Shown in pieces: positions 50,875 through 63,330 of a stretch of DNA of 64,000 nt. The notes beneath the pieces are model-generated. The model saw nothing but the letters and a program-made list of their open reading frames with translations, was not told the origin of the DNA and made no database searches. The position numbers and the translations under genes are program-made. How positions within the stretch are numbered: the first letter of the stretch is position 1; each line of letters starts with the position of its first letter. Location: contig NC_087064.1 in assembly GCF_963678635.1 (NCBI RefSeq), positions 59,096,338-59,160,337 of the forward strand, in the 5' to 3' direction. Origin of the DNA: Symsagittifera roscoffensis (lineage: Eukaryota > Xenacoelomorpha > Acoela > Convolutidae).

Positions 50875-51263
50875 TCCCAATACCCTTCCTGGTTCTCGGG
50901 TTCTGCGTTGTAACGATTGTGGCGGCACAACCATTACAACTCGGAATGGTTCCTGACAAATTTCAATCACAGTTTCAATCTGTTGTTGTTTTCTCGTAGT
51001 TGTTTCCACTGCCACTATTGTTGTTCTGTTTCACCGTTTCAATGTGTGCAAAATTCAAAAAGGTTACGTGTCGTTCACGTCCGAATCCAAATTTTAAAAA
51101 TTAGCATGTCAGTTGAAACTAACCCTTCCCGAATTGTCTAATCGTTCCAATAACGTCGCTAATCCTTTAAAACCATCAATCATCCAGGTCAAATGTTCTT
51201 TTTCTGTTCGATAAAATTCCGAACGCGAAACTGCATTTTCGTACATTCTGCTCGAATGTCACA
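50875..51263 (-). repeat. Partial LTR of the same superfamily
   Basis: Begins with CCCTTCCTGGTTCTCGGG (also at 63827), includes the diverged hairpin at 50908-50939 and ends CTCGAATGTCACA at 51263, the expected LTR terminus. The first part of the LTR is missing. Confidence 0.7.
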
Positions 51264-51974
51264 CAAGTGAGTGGAATGTTGGTTGGTTCTCATCCATATC
51301 TGAGATAAATTCCTTCCCGGAATTCGGATTTTTTTAGGTTAAAACTATATCTGCTAAGAGGCAGTGCATTTGACCAGTTTCAGGCTCTTTTTTCGGAGGC
51401 CAGCTCATGTGCGTATTTTTCATTGTCGCTCAGGTTGTTCTTAATGTTAGTTCTCTTTTGGTTTGTTCTTTCAGTTTTAAGTGTTTTGATTTTTGTATAG
51501 ATTTTTTTTCTTGCTCAGTTATAGCTGTTAATGGGTCGTATGTGTCTAGGACTGACGATGTTTTATTGACCATTCTAAAGAATTCTCAAAGTCAAAAGGT
51601 AGCTTGACATTTAGGCCACCCATTTTCAGTGGCAAAGAAGCGACGTCTCTGAATTGATGGCTGATAAAATTTGGAATTAAATTTTCCTGCAGTATCGTCT
51701 CACAGGCCTGAATATCTTATGTGATATTGAGGGTAGTTCTAGCTAAAAACAGTAACTTTCCTTGCACCCCTTTGGTGTAGCAGGAGTACATGTTTTGTGG
51801 CGATGTTTTCGTGATCTTGCCAAGTTTTTTCAGTATTTTATTATATTCTTCTAACTGAATTTCTAAGAAAGTTTTAACTTCAGTCTCGGATCCTATGACA
51901 GAACCAAGTACTCTGGCTCCTTTCTTAAATTCAGTTTCGGTAATTTTGAATACTTTTTAGCCTCAGTGTGTTTT
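51264..51974. other. Unassigned spacer between LTR fragments
   Basis: Plus frame 51407-51607 is hydrophobic but unrecognised. A CCCGGAATTCGG near 51318 resembles the leader motifs. No clear element assignment. Confidence 0.35.
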
Positions 51975-52150
51975 TCATCTATTACAATTGTCGTTCACCT
52001 CGTCGAATTCAACGAATCTTGTTGTTCTTGTTTTTTTCATTTTCAGTTGTCGCGAAATCTCAAGGTCGCGACGTGTCTTTTTTAAACGAATTTTTACAAA
52101 TTAACTTGAAGCCCCAAATTAACCCTTCCGTGTTCGTCGAGGCAGATGAT
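51975..52150 (-). repeat. LTR fragment joined to the second element
   Basis: GTCGTTCACCTCGTCGAATT and TTTTTTTCATTTTCAGTTG here match the last 70 bases of the window (63942-64000), which lie in the right LTR of the second element. It is therefore likely part of that element's left LTR, directly joined to internal sequence at about 52160 with the 3' untranslated region deleted. Confidence 0.6.
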
Positions 52151-53071
52151 CAAATTTAGTCTCTCTGTTTCGGCAGAAGAGCTGTTGTGGAGGCACAACG
52201 TCACGTTTGTCTCCAAGTCTTCCGTCAAAATCTCTTCTCTTTCTCTCCCGTCACATTCTTTCGTTCCAGAAGTCCTCCTCACTGCGGTGGTTACTGCATT
52301 CCGATGAGTTACAGAAGCTCGCTTGAAAGCTCCTGCTCCAATGTCCAGCTGATACGCACTGTACACTCTGCTGTGCTTCCACATATGCTTCTTGGCATAC
52401 TCGTACAACCATGCAGTCATGTTGGCACTGAACCATGGCATCAGTCGTCTTCTGGCCCATATCTTTTTCACTGAAATGGTCCTCGCACTTTTCACATCCA
52501 CCGCTACGAAGTGCACTGGGTATCTGCTTTTGCACAATTGAGGTCTTGCATCGTCTCGTACGTCTGAACTTCTTCTTCTACTCTCGCCCTTTTTGGTGGC
52601 ACAGCTGCTCTCAGTTGTGAACTAGACGAGGCAGCCTTGCTTTTCATCTCCTGATGCATTCTTCTTAGAACAGGCCTTGGCTTGGTTGGTAGAGGCATCT
52701 CACCTGGTTGCTAGGTCCTGGAACTTCCCAATCCAGGCTCGTTCGCCAAGTCACTTCCTGACAGAGCCCCGTTTCTCCACTTCATTATCCTCATGTTTGG
52801 GCGGTCTAGCACTCCTATTTTTCCAAATGCAGCCATCAATAAATCTTACGTGGGGCGGTCCCCACGGTTATCATGCCCTAAGATGTTTATTAAGGCGACC
52901 AGCAACATGGCTACCTCTGGGTCCTCCAGAGAGAAGTCTCGATCGATCCATCAGCCGACGACAGATCGCATCTATCATCGGTTCTACATATGCCTCCGCT
53001 AGGTCCATCAGTTTATTCAAATCGAAGTTGTCCATTCCGTTAGATTCGGTTTGATTATCAGTTTGCTCCAA
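52094..53071 (-). pseudogene. Remnants of accessory ORFs A and B in the second element
   Basis: Frames at 52871-53071 and 52504-52698 match the N-terminal and middle parts of ORF A. The frame at 52094-52537 begins with the ORF A segment CKSRYPVHFVAVDVKSARTI and passes directly into ORF B sequence (RRLMPW, WLYEYAKKHMWKHSRV). About 700 bp spanning the ORF A end and ORF B start are thus deleted, joining both in one frame. Conservation of the same two proteins in two elements supports them as real genes of the family. Confidence 0.75.
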
Positions 53072-53404
53072 TGAACTCTGATGAATTGTTAAATGATCAA
53101 TCAGGATCTAGAAAAGAGGTCACGAATATCACATTGGTCAGCATTACTCTAGTTTTTTTAAAAAATTTATTTAAAACAGTCAGATAAAATATTTTGATCT
53201 AAAATGTAATAAATCAGTTTATTGCTAAAATTTTGGAATTCGACCTAAGAATGGACAGTCCAAATTTTGGATCTATTTCTAAGATCGTCATTCGATTGTT
53301 CATGGTCACTAATCCTTTCGTACCCAGGTTCCTAATAATATAACACAACACACATATCACACACAACACACATAGTATGACACCTTCCTGCATGCAACCT
53401 AAAC
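53072..53404. other. Spacer between pol and accessory remnants, second element
   Basis: Corresponds to 27580-27969, with the same CACACATATCACACA tract. No gene. Confidence 0.5.
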
Positions 53405-54190
53405 TCAGCCTATACTCAAATAATATTTCTGATGTAAGTATACTTGTATGTTAGTATCAGAAAAGATTACGTGTATCAGTGCATACAGCTCCCGTGGACG
53501 CAGTCGTCCTCGAACCGGGTCGTATAGCGGAAGCGATAGTTTCTTTACCTCCCTTTCCACAAGTAAGTCCCTCAGTCTCGCTAAGGACAAGACTAAGTTT
53601 TCCGGGTCCACATGCTGCTTCTCCGTCGCCCTCGTCACCAAGAAGCATAAACACTTTCCCGGTATCTCTGACGCCACCGGAGGCAAGGCTGCTACGCCTC
53701 CTATTCCTGGTCTTTGCTTCCAAAGGAATTCTATGTTTTTATATTTTCTCTTAAAATCTTTGTCCGGTCTCTCTTGATATCTTTACTTCTTTTAATAAAA
53801 TTTCTCAGTGTGGGTACGTATCACCCCCACTCCCCGGACAAAAATATCCGCTGACGTCCCCGTCGATCGCATACCGGATATAAAATCGAGGTTGGATGCA
53901 GCAATGAGTAAATGTCCTTCCTGGTCAAACCGGGAAGGACCATCCCTTTCGGTTTTTATGTATTTACTGCTCTCACGGTCTACATATTGAACTGTGACAC
54001 TGATCTCTTTTGGGTCCGACGTCATTTTGTTCAGCCATTCCAAGACACAGCCCAAGACTTGTTCGTAAGACTGTTGTTGCTCGTCGTCGAATTCTACCTC
54101 GGATTTAGATCGGTCATCGATCCACTCCTCGTCGCGGTCGTCGACTATGTTGATGTCTTGTGACACGGTTATTTCTTCTAGACCCACCAA
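53405..54190 (-). pseudogene. Macrodomain end of Pol in the second element
   Basis: Two frames (53792-54190 and 53405-53686) match the C terminus of the large Gag-Pol. The second includes KCLCFLVTRATEKQHVDPEN, the VKKLSLPLYD strand, and reads through the position of the premature stop of the other element to ELYALIHVIFSDTNIQVYLH and a TGA at the same place. A deletion or frameshift near 53690-53790 removes the middle of the domain. It shows the original length of the protein. Confidence 0.8.
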
Positions 54191-54501
54191 TTTCTTCTAG
54201 ACTCCTCCCCGGACAAACTTTCTTGCCCCAGGTTTTGTTCAAACTCTTCGCCTTTCTGATCCTGATCCTCAAAGGTGACGGTTTTCCTTTGTGTCCCTTT
54301 CACCTGTTCTTTTCGTTTGTATTATGTACTTGTCAAGACATTTTTTGTTATCGAGGACACTAGTTGCTGAACTCTTGTCCTACAATCCCTTCCATTTTCC
54401 TTGTGTTGACGTCTTGATGTTTTAACTTTTATTTTCTCACTGACTGTTAGCGATGCCATGGCTGCTGCCCACTCGGGGTCAACTCTATTCACTTCTCTCT
54501 C

Positions 54502-56509
54502 CTACAATCCACCCAGCATCCGCATCACCTGCGGAGTGACCCTCACCGTTTTATCCAGCAATGAGAGGCTGTTTATGTAAAATACGAGAGAGTTCCTGTT
54601 GGACCAGGTTCGAACGTAGCAACAGATCCGGAGGCACCGGGTCCTTCTTTGATAAAAACTTATTTCCGCTGCCTTTTCCACCGGTAACTCATGTTGTCCC
54701 GGAATCGGATGTCCAGATTTGTCAACCATCTCGTCAGGGGAAGCGCCTCGAAGGTTTCTATGTTCAGAAACGAGAATCCTTCCTTGGTTTCCGCCTGATT
54801 GGCTTGTTTCTGTTCTAGTCTTTTCATAAAACTGAGTCTTTTGCTGGTGTTTGTCACGCATCCTGTGCACTATTATCATGTGGTAGCCGTCTAACCTGAC
54901 TATCCACCGACCAATATAACTGTGGTCCATCGAGTACGTATTGAACCAGGATAACGCTCTGTTGTCCACGCGTAGCTTGAAGGGAGCGCTCCCTAAGTAT
55001 GCGCGGTACTTCTCCACGAATGTGACCACTGCAAACATTTCTGCCTTTGGTGCACCATATTTCATTTCAGTGTCACTTAGCACTTTACTGCCATATGTAA
55101 TGGGACGGAGAACTGTTGCAGCATTCCTGAGATGGCTACTACTGATGCATCTGTGTCAAGAACATACATGCCCTTCTCTGTAGGCATGCCTAGCACCGGC
55201 GCTTCGCACAGTTCCCGCTTTTTGTTCTCGAAGGCAGCTTGAGCTTCTTCATTCCTTTCGCACTTCTCTCCTTTGTTGCGCATCAGTTTCTGCATGGGAT
55301 ACACCTTGTCTGCGTATCCTTTTATGAACTCGCGGTAATAATTGGCAAACCCTAGGAAGCTCATGATATGTGTGTCCATTCTGGGAGCCTTCCATGTCAG
55401 CACAGCCTCCACTGCTTCCGGGTCCGGCCTTACGCCCTGCCTGTCCACCATTCTTCCCAGATACTTAATAGAATACCTAAGGACTTCACATTTCGATGGT
55501 TTGCATTTCAAGCCTGCTCTTTTCATGCAAGCAAAGACCTCATTGAGCCAATCAATGTGGTCTTCTAAGGTGGGTGTTGCTTTGACCACGTCATCCACGT
55601 AACACGTCACAAGGTTCCCGTACTTCTTCGTCACTCTGGTCAAAGCCTGAGCCATCAGTCTTTGAAAAGTGGCCGTGGCGTTGCACAAGCCAAAAGGCAT
55701 CTTCTTCCACTGGTACAATCCCAATTCACATGCGAATCCGTCTTTTCTCTGTCCTTCTTCCGCAGAGGGACCTGCCAGAAGGCAGAACTCAAGTCCAGTG
55801 GGGTGAAGAACTTGGCGTCACCAAGTTTCGAGAGGCTCTAATTTATTCGCGGTATCGGGTACGCATTTTTTATTATCACTTTGTTCAGGTAACGAAAGTC
55901 GCAACAGAACCTAAGCTGCCCCCCTTTCTTCTTGTCAGTGACTACCCCGCAAGCCCAAAGCGATTTCGAGGGTTCTATCATGTCGTATTCGAGCAACATT
56001 TCTATTTCTGTTCGGCACGCTTCCAATTTATGAGGCATCATTCGCCTTGCCCCTTCCCTATGAGGAATGTCGCCTTCCTCTAATTCTATTTCGTGTTCAA
56101 CGAAGTTGCAACAACCGATATCCCTCTTATGTTTTGAAAATACGTCCGCGATTTAAAACCGCTCTTAATGATTCAAACTCTTTCTCACCTATTTTCCCTC
56201 TCAAGTGTTCTATCTCCGGGAAAACCGGGTTGTCGGACTCTAGTTCATTTTACAAGGGGTGTTCCGGGAAATTCTAGCAGCTCGACAAGCCGTCATCCGT
56301 TTCGATTTTATTGAAAACAGTTTATTAATAGATTTAAATTCATCAATTCTCTTTAAAATTTTATCTTTATCAGCATGATTCGGGCAGTCTTTCACGTTAT
56401 ATCGCTTCAAGTTTTGTGTCTCCTCATAGTCAATTTTCATCGGCAAAGCGTAATCAAGTTTCTTTCCACACTGGATCGGAACCGTAGTGTCCAGTGTGTT
56501 CAACAACAC
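54502..56509 (-). pseudogene. Reverse transcriptase and RNase H remnants, second element
   Basis: Frames at 56240-56509, 55838-56041, 55077-55724 and 54502-55083 correspond to the region after the protease, the RT fingers, the RT palm with CYVDDVVKATP, and RNase H with its TDASVVAIS segment. Frame changes occur near 55730 and 55080, and small deletions remove pieces present in the large element (for example between the QEQEWNGR-like site and the RNase H). Downstream sequence to about 54190 is broken, and the integrase is absent. Confidence 0.85.
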
Positions 56510-56825
56510 AGTGGCACACAGCCCGTTTCATGTTACTCAAAAGCTCCAGTCTCAAATCACCGAGCTTTGGCTATTTGGGTTGGGTAACAGACAAACCTGT
56601 TCACTATCACTTAACGAAATTTAATTTCTCATCCTAAAAATTGCTATTACAGCTTGTCCCGGCTGTAGTTTTAAATTTTTTATCTACAAAAATTGGTACC
56701 TTGTTTTCATCTGTTATTATTCTATTAATTGGTCTCCTAACATACTTCCGGTCCGGATTTCTAATCTTTATTAGGCCTTTGTTCAAGTCAATCGTCACAT
56801 CAAAATTCCGGACAAAATCAAGGCC

Positions 56826-57541
56826 TTAGATGGATTGGTCTGAGTCGTCTAAGTTCTCAACCACCAGAAAGTTAAAGCAAATATCGCGTCCTCCCAAGTG
56901 AAGGACCGTTATTGGTGTCCTTCCGGCCACGTAGATTGCTCCGCGGTTGGCGGCCGCCAATCTGAGGTTCGCTGGAATTAGATCTTCCCTCGTGAAGCCC
57001 GTTCTTTCCCAAGTCTTTATTGGCATCACGCTTACCACTGCTCCTGTATCCAGTAGTCCGGTTACTCCAATTTTCTTCCCATTGGTGTCTAGCAGATTTG
57101 CAGTCACATCTGCCTCGTACCCTATTTGTACTGCATCTTGTTCCATCATGGCATCATGGCCAATTCTACGGACCTTGAGTTCTTCCTGACCCAAATACAT
57201 CTGCCCCATTTGGTCACTATCGGTAGTGACGTAGGTCCTAGTATAGATACTGATTCCGTCAGCGTTCAACATCACCTGCTACGGTCCATAGACTTCCACG
57301 TAGCCCCCGTGGAGTTTCTTTGTTCGAGGGCCACCCGTTGTCAACAACGCTCGCAAAGCCCTCGACTCAGTGCGTGGCTCTACTTTTCTCAGCTAATCTG
57401 TATATGTATCTAAATGCATCATAGCGAATTCTGACGGTTCACTTAGTTTGCTGATCACATGATATCCCGCAACTGAAATTATTGACTGTATTCTGCTTCC
57501 TTCTGGCACCAAGCCGAACGTCAGCCCAGAGATCACGTTTA
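56826..57541 (-). pseudogene. Aspartic protease remnant, second element
   Basis: The frame 56826-57275 contains VTGLLDTGAVVSVMPIKTWE, with the catalytic DTG intact, and ends prematurely near the end of the protease domain. Upstream sequence to 57541 matches the region between zinc knuckles and protease, with stops. Confidence 0.8.
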
Positions 57542-57728
57542 GTTTCATAGTCAAACTGCCTGGTGTTTTATTTTCTTCGACTTCTGATGCCTCGAAGGCG
57601 TTTAGCTTTTCCTGAGTTTACTCGTTATCTAGTTCGAGCTTCACCTTTTGTTCGATCTCCTTTTGTTCGATCTCCTTTTGTTCGATCTCCTGCTGGACTC
57701 TGTTTAAACCATCTCTCGCGGCTGCCCA

Positions 57729-60520
57729 TTAGTCGATCTTGAAGTCATCTGCCGCCGTCACTGGTTCAGGTTCACGCATTTCTTCAGTTACTGCTTGCAT
57801 CTTTTTTATTGCCAGCTCTTGCGGTTTCTCCTTTCTGCTTGCCTCCGCTTCACTCAACAGGCGAGCCTTGCTGGCTTTCACATCCAATAAAACCTCCTCG
57901 TGCCTTGGATGCTTGATATCTGCTACAGCAACCCAAAATTGTGGATACTCCGATTTAAAATGACCTTCCAAATTACAAAAGAAACACCTTGGGCCGAATT
58001 TTGCAATTAATCCTCGCATGAAATCTTCATAATCGACCTCTGACGCATCTTCATCCTGGAGGCTAAAGCCTAGTGCTTTCATGCCGTGTTTGTAGGATGG
58101 GCTGCTGACACTTGATGGTCCGTCGAACTGCAATTTGCACAAGAGCTTCTCTTGTCCATATCGTCCCTTGGTTTGTACCAATTGTTACCTTGGTTTGCTG
58201 GTCCATTGTTAAAATTGCCATAACTGTTTTTGTAATATCCAGATCTCGATGGAGGCTTCAGTAAAAAGTATCCTTTGACTTGAGTCTCAACTCCTCTGGT
58301 GTTGGTGCATGGGTTGAAAGTGGTGTGTAATGTGTCGCTAACATCGTTCGAAGCTCATCATTCTTCACATCATCGATGGATTTTGAGGATACTACTAGGT
58401 TCATCCTTCTGTTCGACTCATCTGGTTGGCTACGCTTTCTAAGCATCTCCAAATTGTCTAGGAACTTGTCTATTGTCTCGTCACCACGTTGCCTCCGTTT
58501 CTCAAAGCGCATCATTGCCTGGTGTCCTTGCACCCCTGAGCCAAAACGATTTAACAAGATTTCAAAAATTTTGCCAACAGTGTCCCGCTGGTTCTGCTTT
58601 TTGGCCATCACACAGTTTAGGGCTGTCCCTTCCAGGTTACTGGTGAGAGCACTGTATTCTTGTCTTTCTGTCAAGTCCTCCTCTTCAAAATGCAGTTTCA
58701 TTACCTCTATTTAGGTATCAAAACAGCCATCAGATTCATCTTTATAGCATCTTGTTTTCTTAAAAACCCTTCTGGACTTTTCACTGAGTTCCATGGTTCT
58801 AGATAACCTCGTTAGGAATGTTTCCAAGGACCTCTTCAGAGGTTCAAAGGCTGTGGCTATTGATGTCGCGTCCCTTGAATGCCCCGCTTGAGCATCATTG
58901 CCCTCTGTTAGAGGCTCTGGATTTTCCCTCCTGTCCGAGTCGCTGGGATGATTTCTTCCTTGACTCGCATGACTCCAGTTACTGGAATCACATCTCCCAG
59001 TCACATGTGTGTCTTGCGTCGGAGTTCGTTTGAGGTTGGTCTGTTGTCAGTCGAACTTCATCTGATGTTTGAGCCCGTGGCCTTTTGTCCCCTCTGGCAT
59101 AGCTGGATGAACTGCCTCTTCCTCTAGTGCATCCATATGTCCTTCTTCTATTGGGTGTTGTTCATTGAAGTTCACTCTCGGCTCCCTTTCGGGCTCTCCT
59201 GAGTTTGTCTACCCAGTCTTCGATCCACTCCTGCTTCCTAGTAGCCCATCCAACCTATCCATGATAGCCTGAATTCGCCTCTCCATCATCGCGTCTATCG
59301 TTGTGTCAAAAGTCCCAATAGTCTGCTCTTGTTTAATTCTCAACTTCTCCATTTCGTCTCTCAACCGTAACTCTCTCTGCTCAGCTTCCCTCGTCATTCG
59401 CGACAAGTTCTTGGCCAAGTGTTCATCCGTCCTCTCCTTCAAGCGTTTTTTGCTTCTTCTAACTTCTTGTCTGTTGCGGTTGATCTCTTCCGGCAGGCTT
59501 TCTCTCTCGACGTTGACTGCCTCTCTAGTTCACTCATTCTTAAAGACATCTGTTCATTCTGTTCTCGTATGCTGTCCACTATGTTGGTCAAGGCCTCTTC
59601 GATTGATGATCCGTTGTCCACTAGTGGCGTCACAAGTGGTGGCGTCACAGGTTCCAGATAGCTTGGTGCTGGTCGAGACTCGGGTCCTGATTCACTGCCT
59701 CGACGTCTCTCCATGATCCACTTCTGGATCCGCAGGTGGGTTACATAGCCCTGTGTTTCTGTTCTTCCCAGTTCGCATCTCCGAATTTGTCATGGTTACA
59801 AAGTCATCTGATTCGCCTGATCCATTTGTGGTCTTGCTTTTTGTTTTGACCACACCAAATCGGTCCTTGGAGCATGTCTCTCTATTGGTGTAGGCATCAT
59901 TTTCCTGAGTCGAACTATTGAGGCTGACTTGAGATCCGAATTCATCTTGCTCGTCGTCGTCCTCCTCCTCTTTCTGGGTTTCTGCTTCATCGCCTGTCTC
60001 CGTTTCTATGGTAAATGGAAAGATGCTTCCCAAAGTGTTCTTCACTCTTTCTCAAAAGGAGGAGGACGTCGCCGGTTTCTCCGTCACACCATGCATCATA
60101 GTCATGTCTGTGGGTAATCTCGTAGTCGCCACGTTTTCAGTTGAGATGTCGGATAGTTCCGACATCTCTTCTCGGTCTAGTGTCCCGGTGGAAGTGGCAA
60201 AATCATGGCCTAGTTCTACCTGAGTAGATTCACTCGCCATTCTTCTGTTTCCTCTCCCTTCCGGTCCATGTCCCTCCTGTTTCTCATCCAGGCAGGGTCC
60301 AAATGGACCTCTACCTCTAACCTTGCTTTTTGTCCTTCTGAGGATTTTGACTCCTGGTTTCAACCATTCCGCCTGAAACTTTCATCCCCTTGTCAATCCG
60401 AGTTCGTGCAATCCTTTCCACAAAAGGGTCCCTCATTGTTTTTCTTTGTTTCTCTGGTTTGCATTTCCTAGAGCTATCACTTAGCTTAGGTATCCTTGAC
60501 TTGAATAAACTCATTTCCAA
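57729..60520 (-). pseudogene. Gag remnants, second element
   Basis: Frames at 60317-60520 (N terminus, KSRIPKLSDSSRK), 60052-60363, 59692-60045, 59439-59714, 59209-59442 (coiled coil), 58711-59004, 58258-58701 (Gag-like helical domain) and 57729-58181 (second zinc knuckle CFFCNLEGHFKSEY, with the last cysteine changed to tyrosine) follow the order of the large element. The first knuckle is lost in a frame change near 58120. Gag cannot be expressed as one protein. Confidence 0.85.
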
Positions 60521-63300
60521 TTTATCACTTCTTACTGCCTAAACACCCAATTCGATTGCTAGTGTCCCTTTTGTTTGACTACTGATAATAATAACACAAC
60601 ACAATAAATTCCAAAAGTTTCACCTAAATAGTGACCCCGAATACTTCTATGTTATCTCAGTACAACGTATATACAAATTATTCACAGAGCGATTATTGGT
60701 TGTAAAGATATGAAGCTTGTACAGTCTGATGATATCAATATATTTAAGAGATAGTGCGCTAACTACCCAATCAAGAGCAGATATTATTAATTTAAAACAA
60801 AAAATGAAGAAAAACAGAAATGTTTTCAATGAAAAACGTTTGTGTTTTGTACTTTAGTTAGTCGCAATATATTAATCGAACTTGTTTCTAAAGAAGAGCT
60901 TTCCTTGTTTGGTGCCGCACCAAACAGACAAAACTTGAAGACAGTTTTTTTCTCAAGTGGGCGTCTATTGCACCCACCGAATCCTGTGTTACCTATCTGC
61001 CTTCGGATTGCGCGAGCTCGACCTACTAAAATTATCAAGGCAATCACTTTTCCAAAAAAAACTGATTTGGATTTCAATCCACACAAATCAGTGATAAATT
61101 CTTGTTCAATTTAGACTTAGTGTCGCGAATATCCGGGTTTAGATTTGTAAAAACAGGACCCCTCCGGATTGACAAAAATAGGACCCCTCCAGATTGGCAA
61201 AAATAGGACCCCTCCGGATTGACAAAAATAGCACCCTTCTGGATTGGCGAAAATTGGACCCCTCCGGATTGGAAAATAGGACGCCTCCGGATTGGTAAAA
61301 ATAGGACCCTTCCGGATTCGCAAAAATAGGACCCTTCCGGATTGGCAAAAAAAGGAACCCTCCGGATTGACAAAAATAGCTTTTCCGATACTTTTAAAAA
61401 GCTCACCCGAGACCCTTCCGGATAAGTTCTCCGATGCTAATATGCTGTAGGGACTAACTAGTAAGGGTGTTTTTTCCGTCCCTAGACCCTTCTGGATCGA
61501 AGCTAAGCCTTTTATTTTGCTACTCTACTCAACTGTGAAGGGTCTTGTAACTAGCCTAGTTTCGACTCTACTATGGTTTTCTGGGTTCCTCAGCCCTCCA
61601 TTTGTGTCTTAAACAGCGTACAGTTGCCTTATTCAACCGTTACTACACTTTGGTGGGGTATAAGGGCTTTCGAAAAAAGAAATTTACAAAACGTGGAGGT
61701 TCTACCTTCACTAATTGGTAAAATTGCTAAAAACAATTTAAAAAAAAAATTTCACGCTTATTTTTTGAAAAATTGAAGATTTTATGAGAAAGCTCATTTA
61801 ATTTTTGATCTAATGGTACTAAGATCAACTGGATCTGTCCAGTGGTTTCAAAGTTGTTAAACAAAATGTTTTTTTTCTAAAGTCAAAAAAATTTCTCTCT
61901 TATAGGTTGCGCCTAACTTTTTTCGCAATTCTAATCTTTTCAACAAAAATTTTTTTTAACCGAGCTCAGAAAACCTATACTCTTCTAGTTCGATGCAAAA
62001 GATCCGATCTAAAACGTTGCAGCTGAAAAAATTTACCAAAAACAATGCTATTTGGACCCTTCCGGATCGATGAACTCACTAAATCAAACCCGTTAAGTCC
62101 GATTTCACTGTAACCCGGAAGGTTATCGGCAAACGGGTTTTAAAACCTGTCTATTCACTAGCGAAAGTTGTTCGAACAACAATTTTTATTGTCCTAACTC
62201 AAAAATTTAGATATTTTTTTTCCTATTTTGTAGCGTTCGTTTTTTCAAAAATCAAAAAATTTAGGTTTTTGGTACCCAATTAGTTCCAACCTTTTCTGAG
62301 CTAAACTCAATCGGTTCTACCTATTATACTAGTACAGTAACGATTTAATTTACTAATTTTTTGCTTTTTTCCATTTCAAAAAATATCGATATCTCAAAAA
62401 TCGCGATTTGTGGCGGATCAAAATATCGCTATTTTGACCCTAAAAACCGGTTTGCTTACTGTGTTTTTCACTGAAAAACGGTATAGGAGTATTAAGATAG
62501 GCTGTATGAACGGTAATACTAGTAATATTATATTTCTCTGGGTTTGTTCAATACCCGAATTAAGGTGCTTAACTCGGATATTCTTAATTCGGTGAAGGGT
62601 CACTACAGTGCAGTCACTGTCGAGCTCCCCACAGATTGATATCTAAGTTTTTGTACCAAAAGGGACTCAAAATTTGTTAACGATGCCCAACAGTCGATTG
62701 TTGTTGTCCTTGAGAACTTTCTTGCACTGCTTGCCGGTTCAGTCTTCTTCTCTAATCCCGAGAACCTTCCGAATTGAGCACAAATTAGCATTAACGTGCT
62801 TAAACACTCAAATAACCCTACATTACAAAAACCCCAAACGGGCCATATATTTGATCGTAACGATTCTGACTGATATAAATGCCTGTAACAACAATATATC
62901 TAAGAACAAAGAACAGGAGGGTCGGATCACATCTACCGTCTGGGGGGGGTAATTTCTACTGATTTTATACTTTTTACTGTTTTTGGTTTTTCGGTTCTTT
63001 TTTTTTATTTTTTTTCTATTTTTCTTAGCCACTATACTACTTTAATTTGGTTTTCTGTATATCTTTAACTGTTTTTGTTCAGGTTCCACTCAGGGAAAGA
63101 CGGGACCGCGAATCCCCCCACCCTTCCTGGTTCGTGAATTTTCGGTCTTAACTAGGTTGAAAAGCTATTCACGGGAATCCGGAAGGCTTCCGCGTTCCAA
63201 ACTACCCTTCCGCGCCGGTGGTTAGGGCCTTGTTTTGAGCATCCGCTCGGCGCAGAATGCTCGTTAAGGGTTCTGCCGGTCATGATGTTCAAAAAACGAA
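60521..63300 (-). other. Leader of the second element
   Basis: Same organisation as the leader of the large element, including the segment around CGTCTATTGCACCCACCGA (60962, compare 38041), the CCTCCGGATT cluster (61155-61380), CAAAAATCGCGA (62395) and the poly-T tract (62960-63050). No gene is seen; frames inside the repeat array are open only because the repeat lacks stops. Confidence 0.75.
61155..61380. repeat. Tandem array of a ~25-bp unit, about nine copies
   Basis: Unit GGACCCCTCCGGATTGACAA plus AAATA, with variants. Because it contains no stop in any minus frame, three overlapping ORFs appear. The large element has an irregular version at 38355-38560. Confidence 0.85.
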
Positions 63301-63318
63301 TAACACCCAGAAGCGCCA
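63301..63318 (-). promoter_or_regulatory. Primer-binding site of the second element
   Basis: In the sense strand TGGCGCTTCTGGGTGTTA, one base different from the site of the large element, 12 bases after the LTR end. Confidence 0.6.
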
Positions 63319-63330
63319 TAAAAACATCTA

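Noticed and set aside
61155-61380. CRISPR-like array
   Set aside because: Units are contiguous ~25-bp tandem repeats without unique spacers, in a eukaryotic retroelement leader.
61074-61406. 110-codon repetitive minus-strand protein with overlapping ORFs in the other frames
   Set aside because: All three frames are open across a stop-free ~25-bp DNA repeat in a retroelement leader, so coding is not supported.
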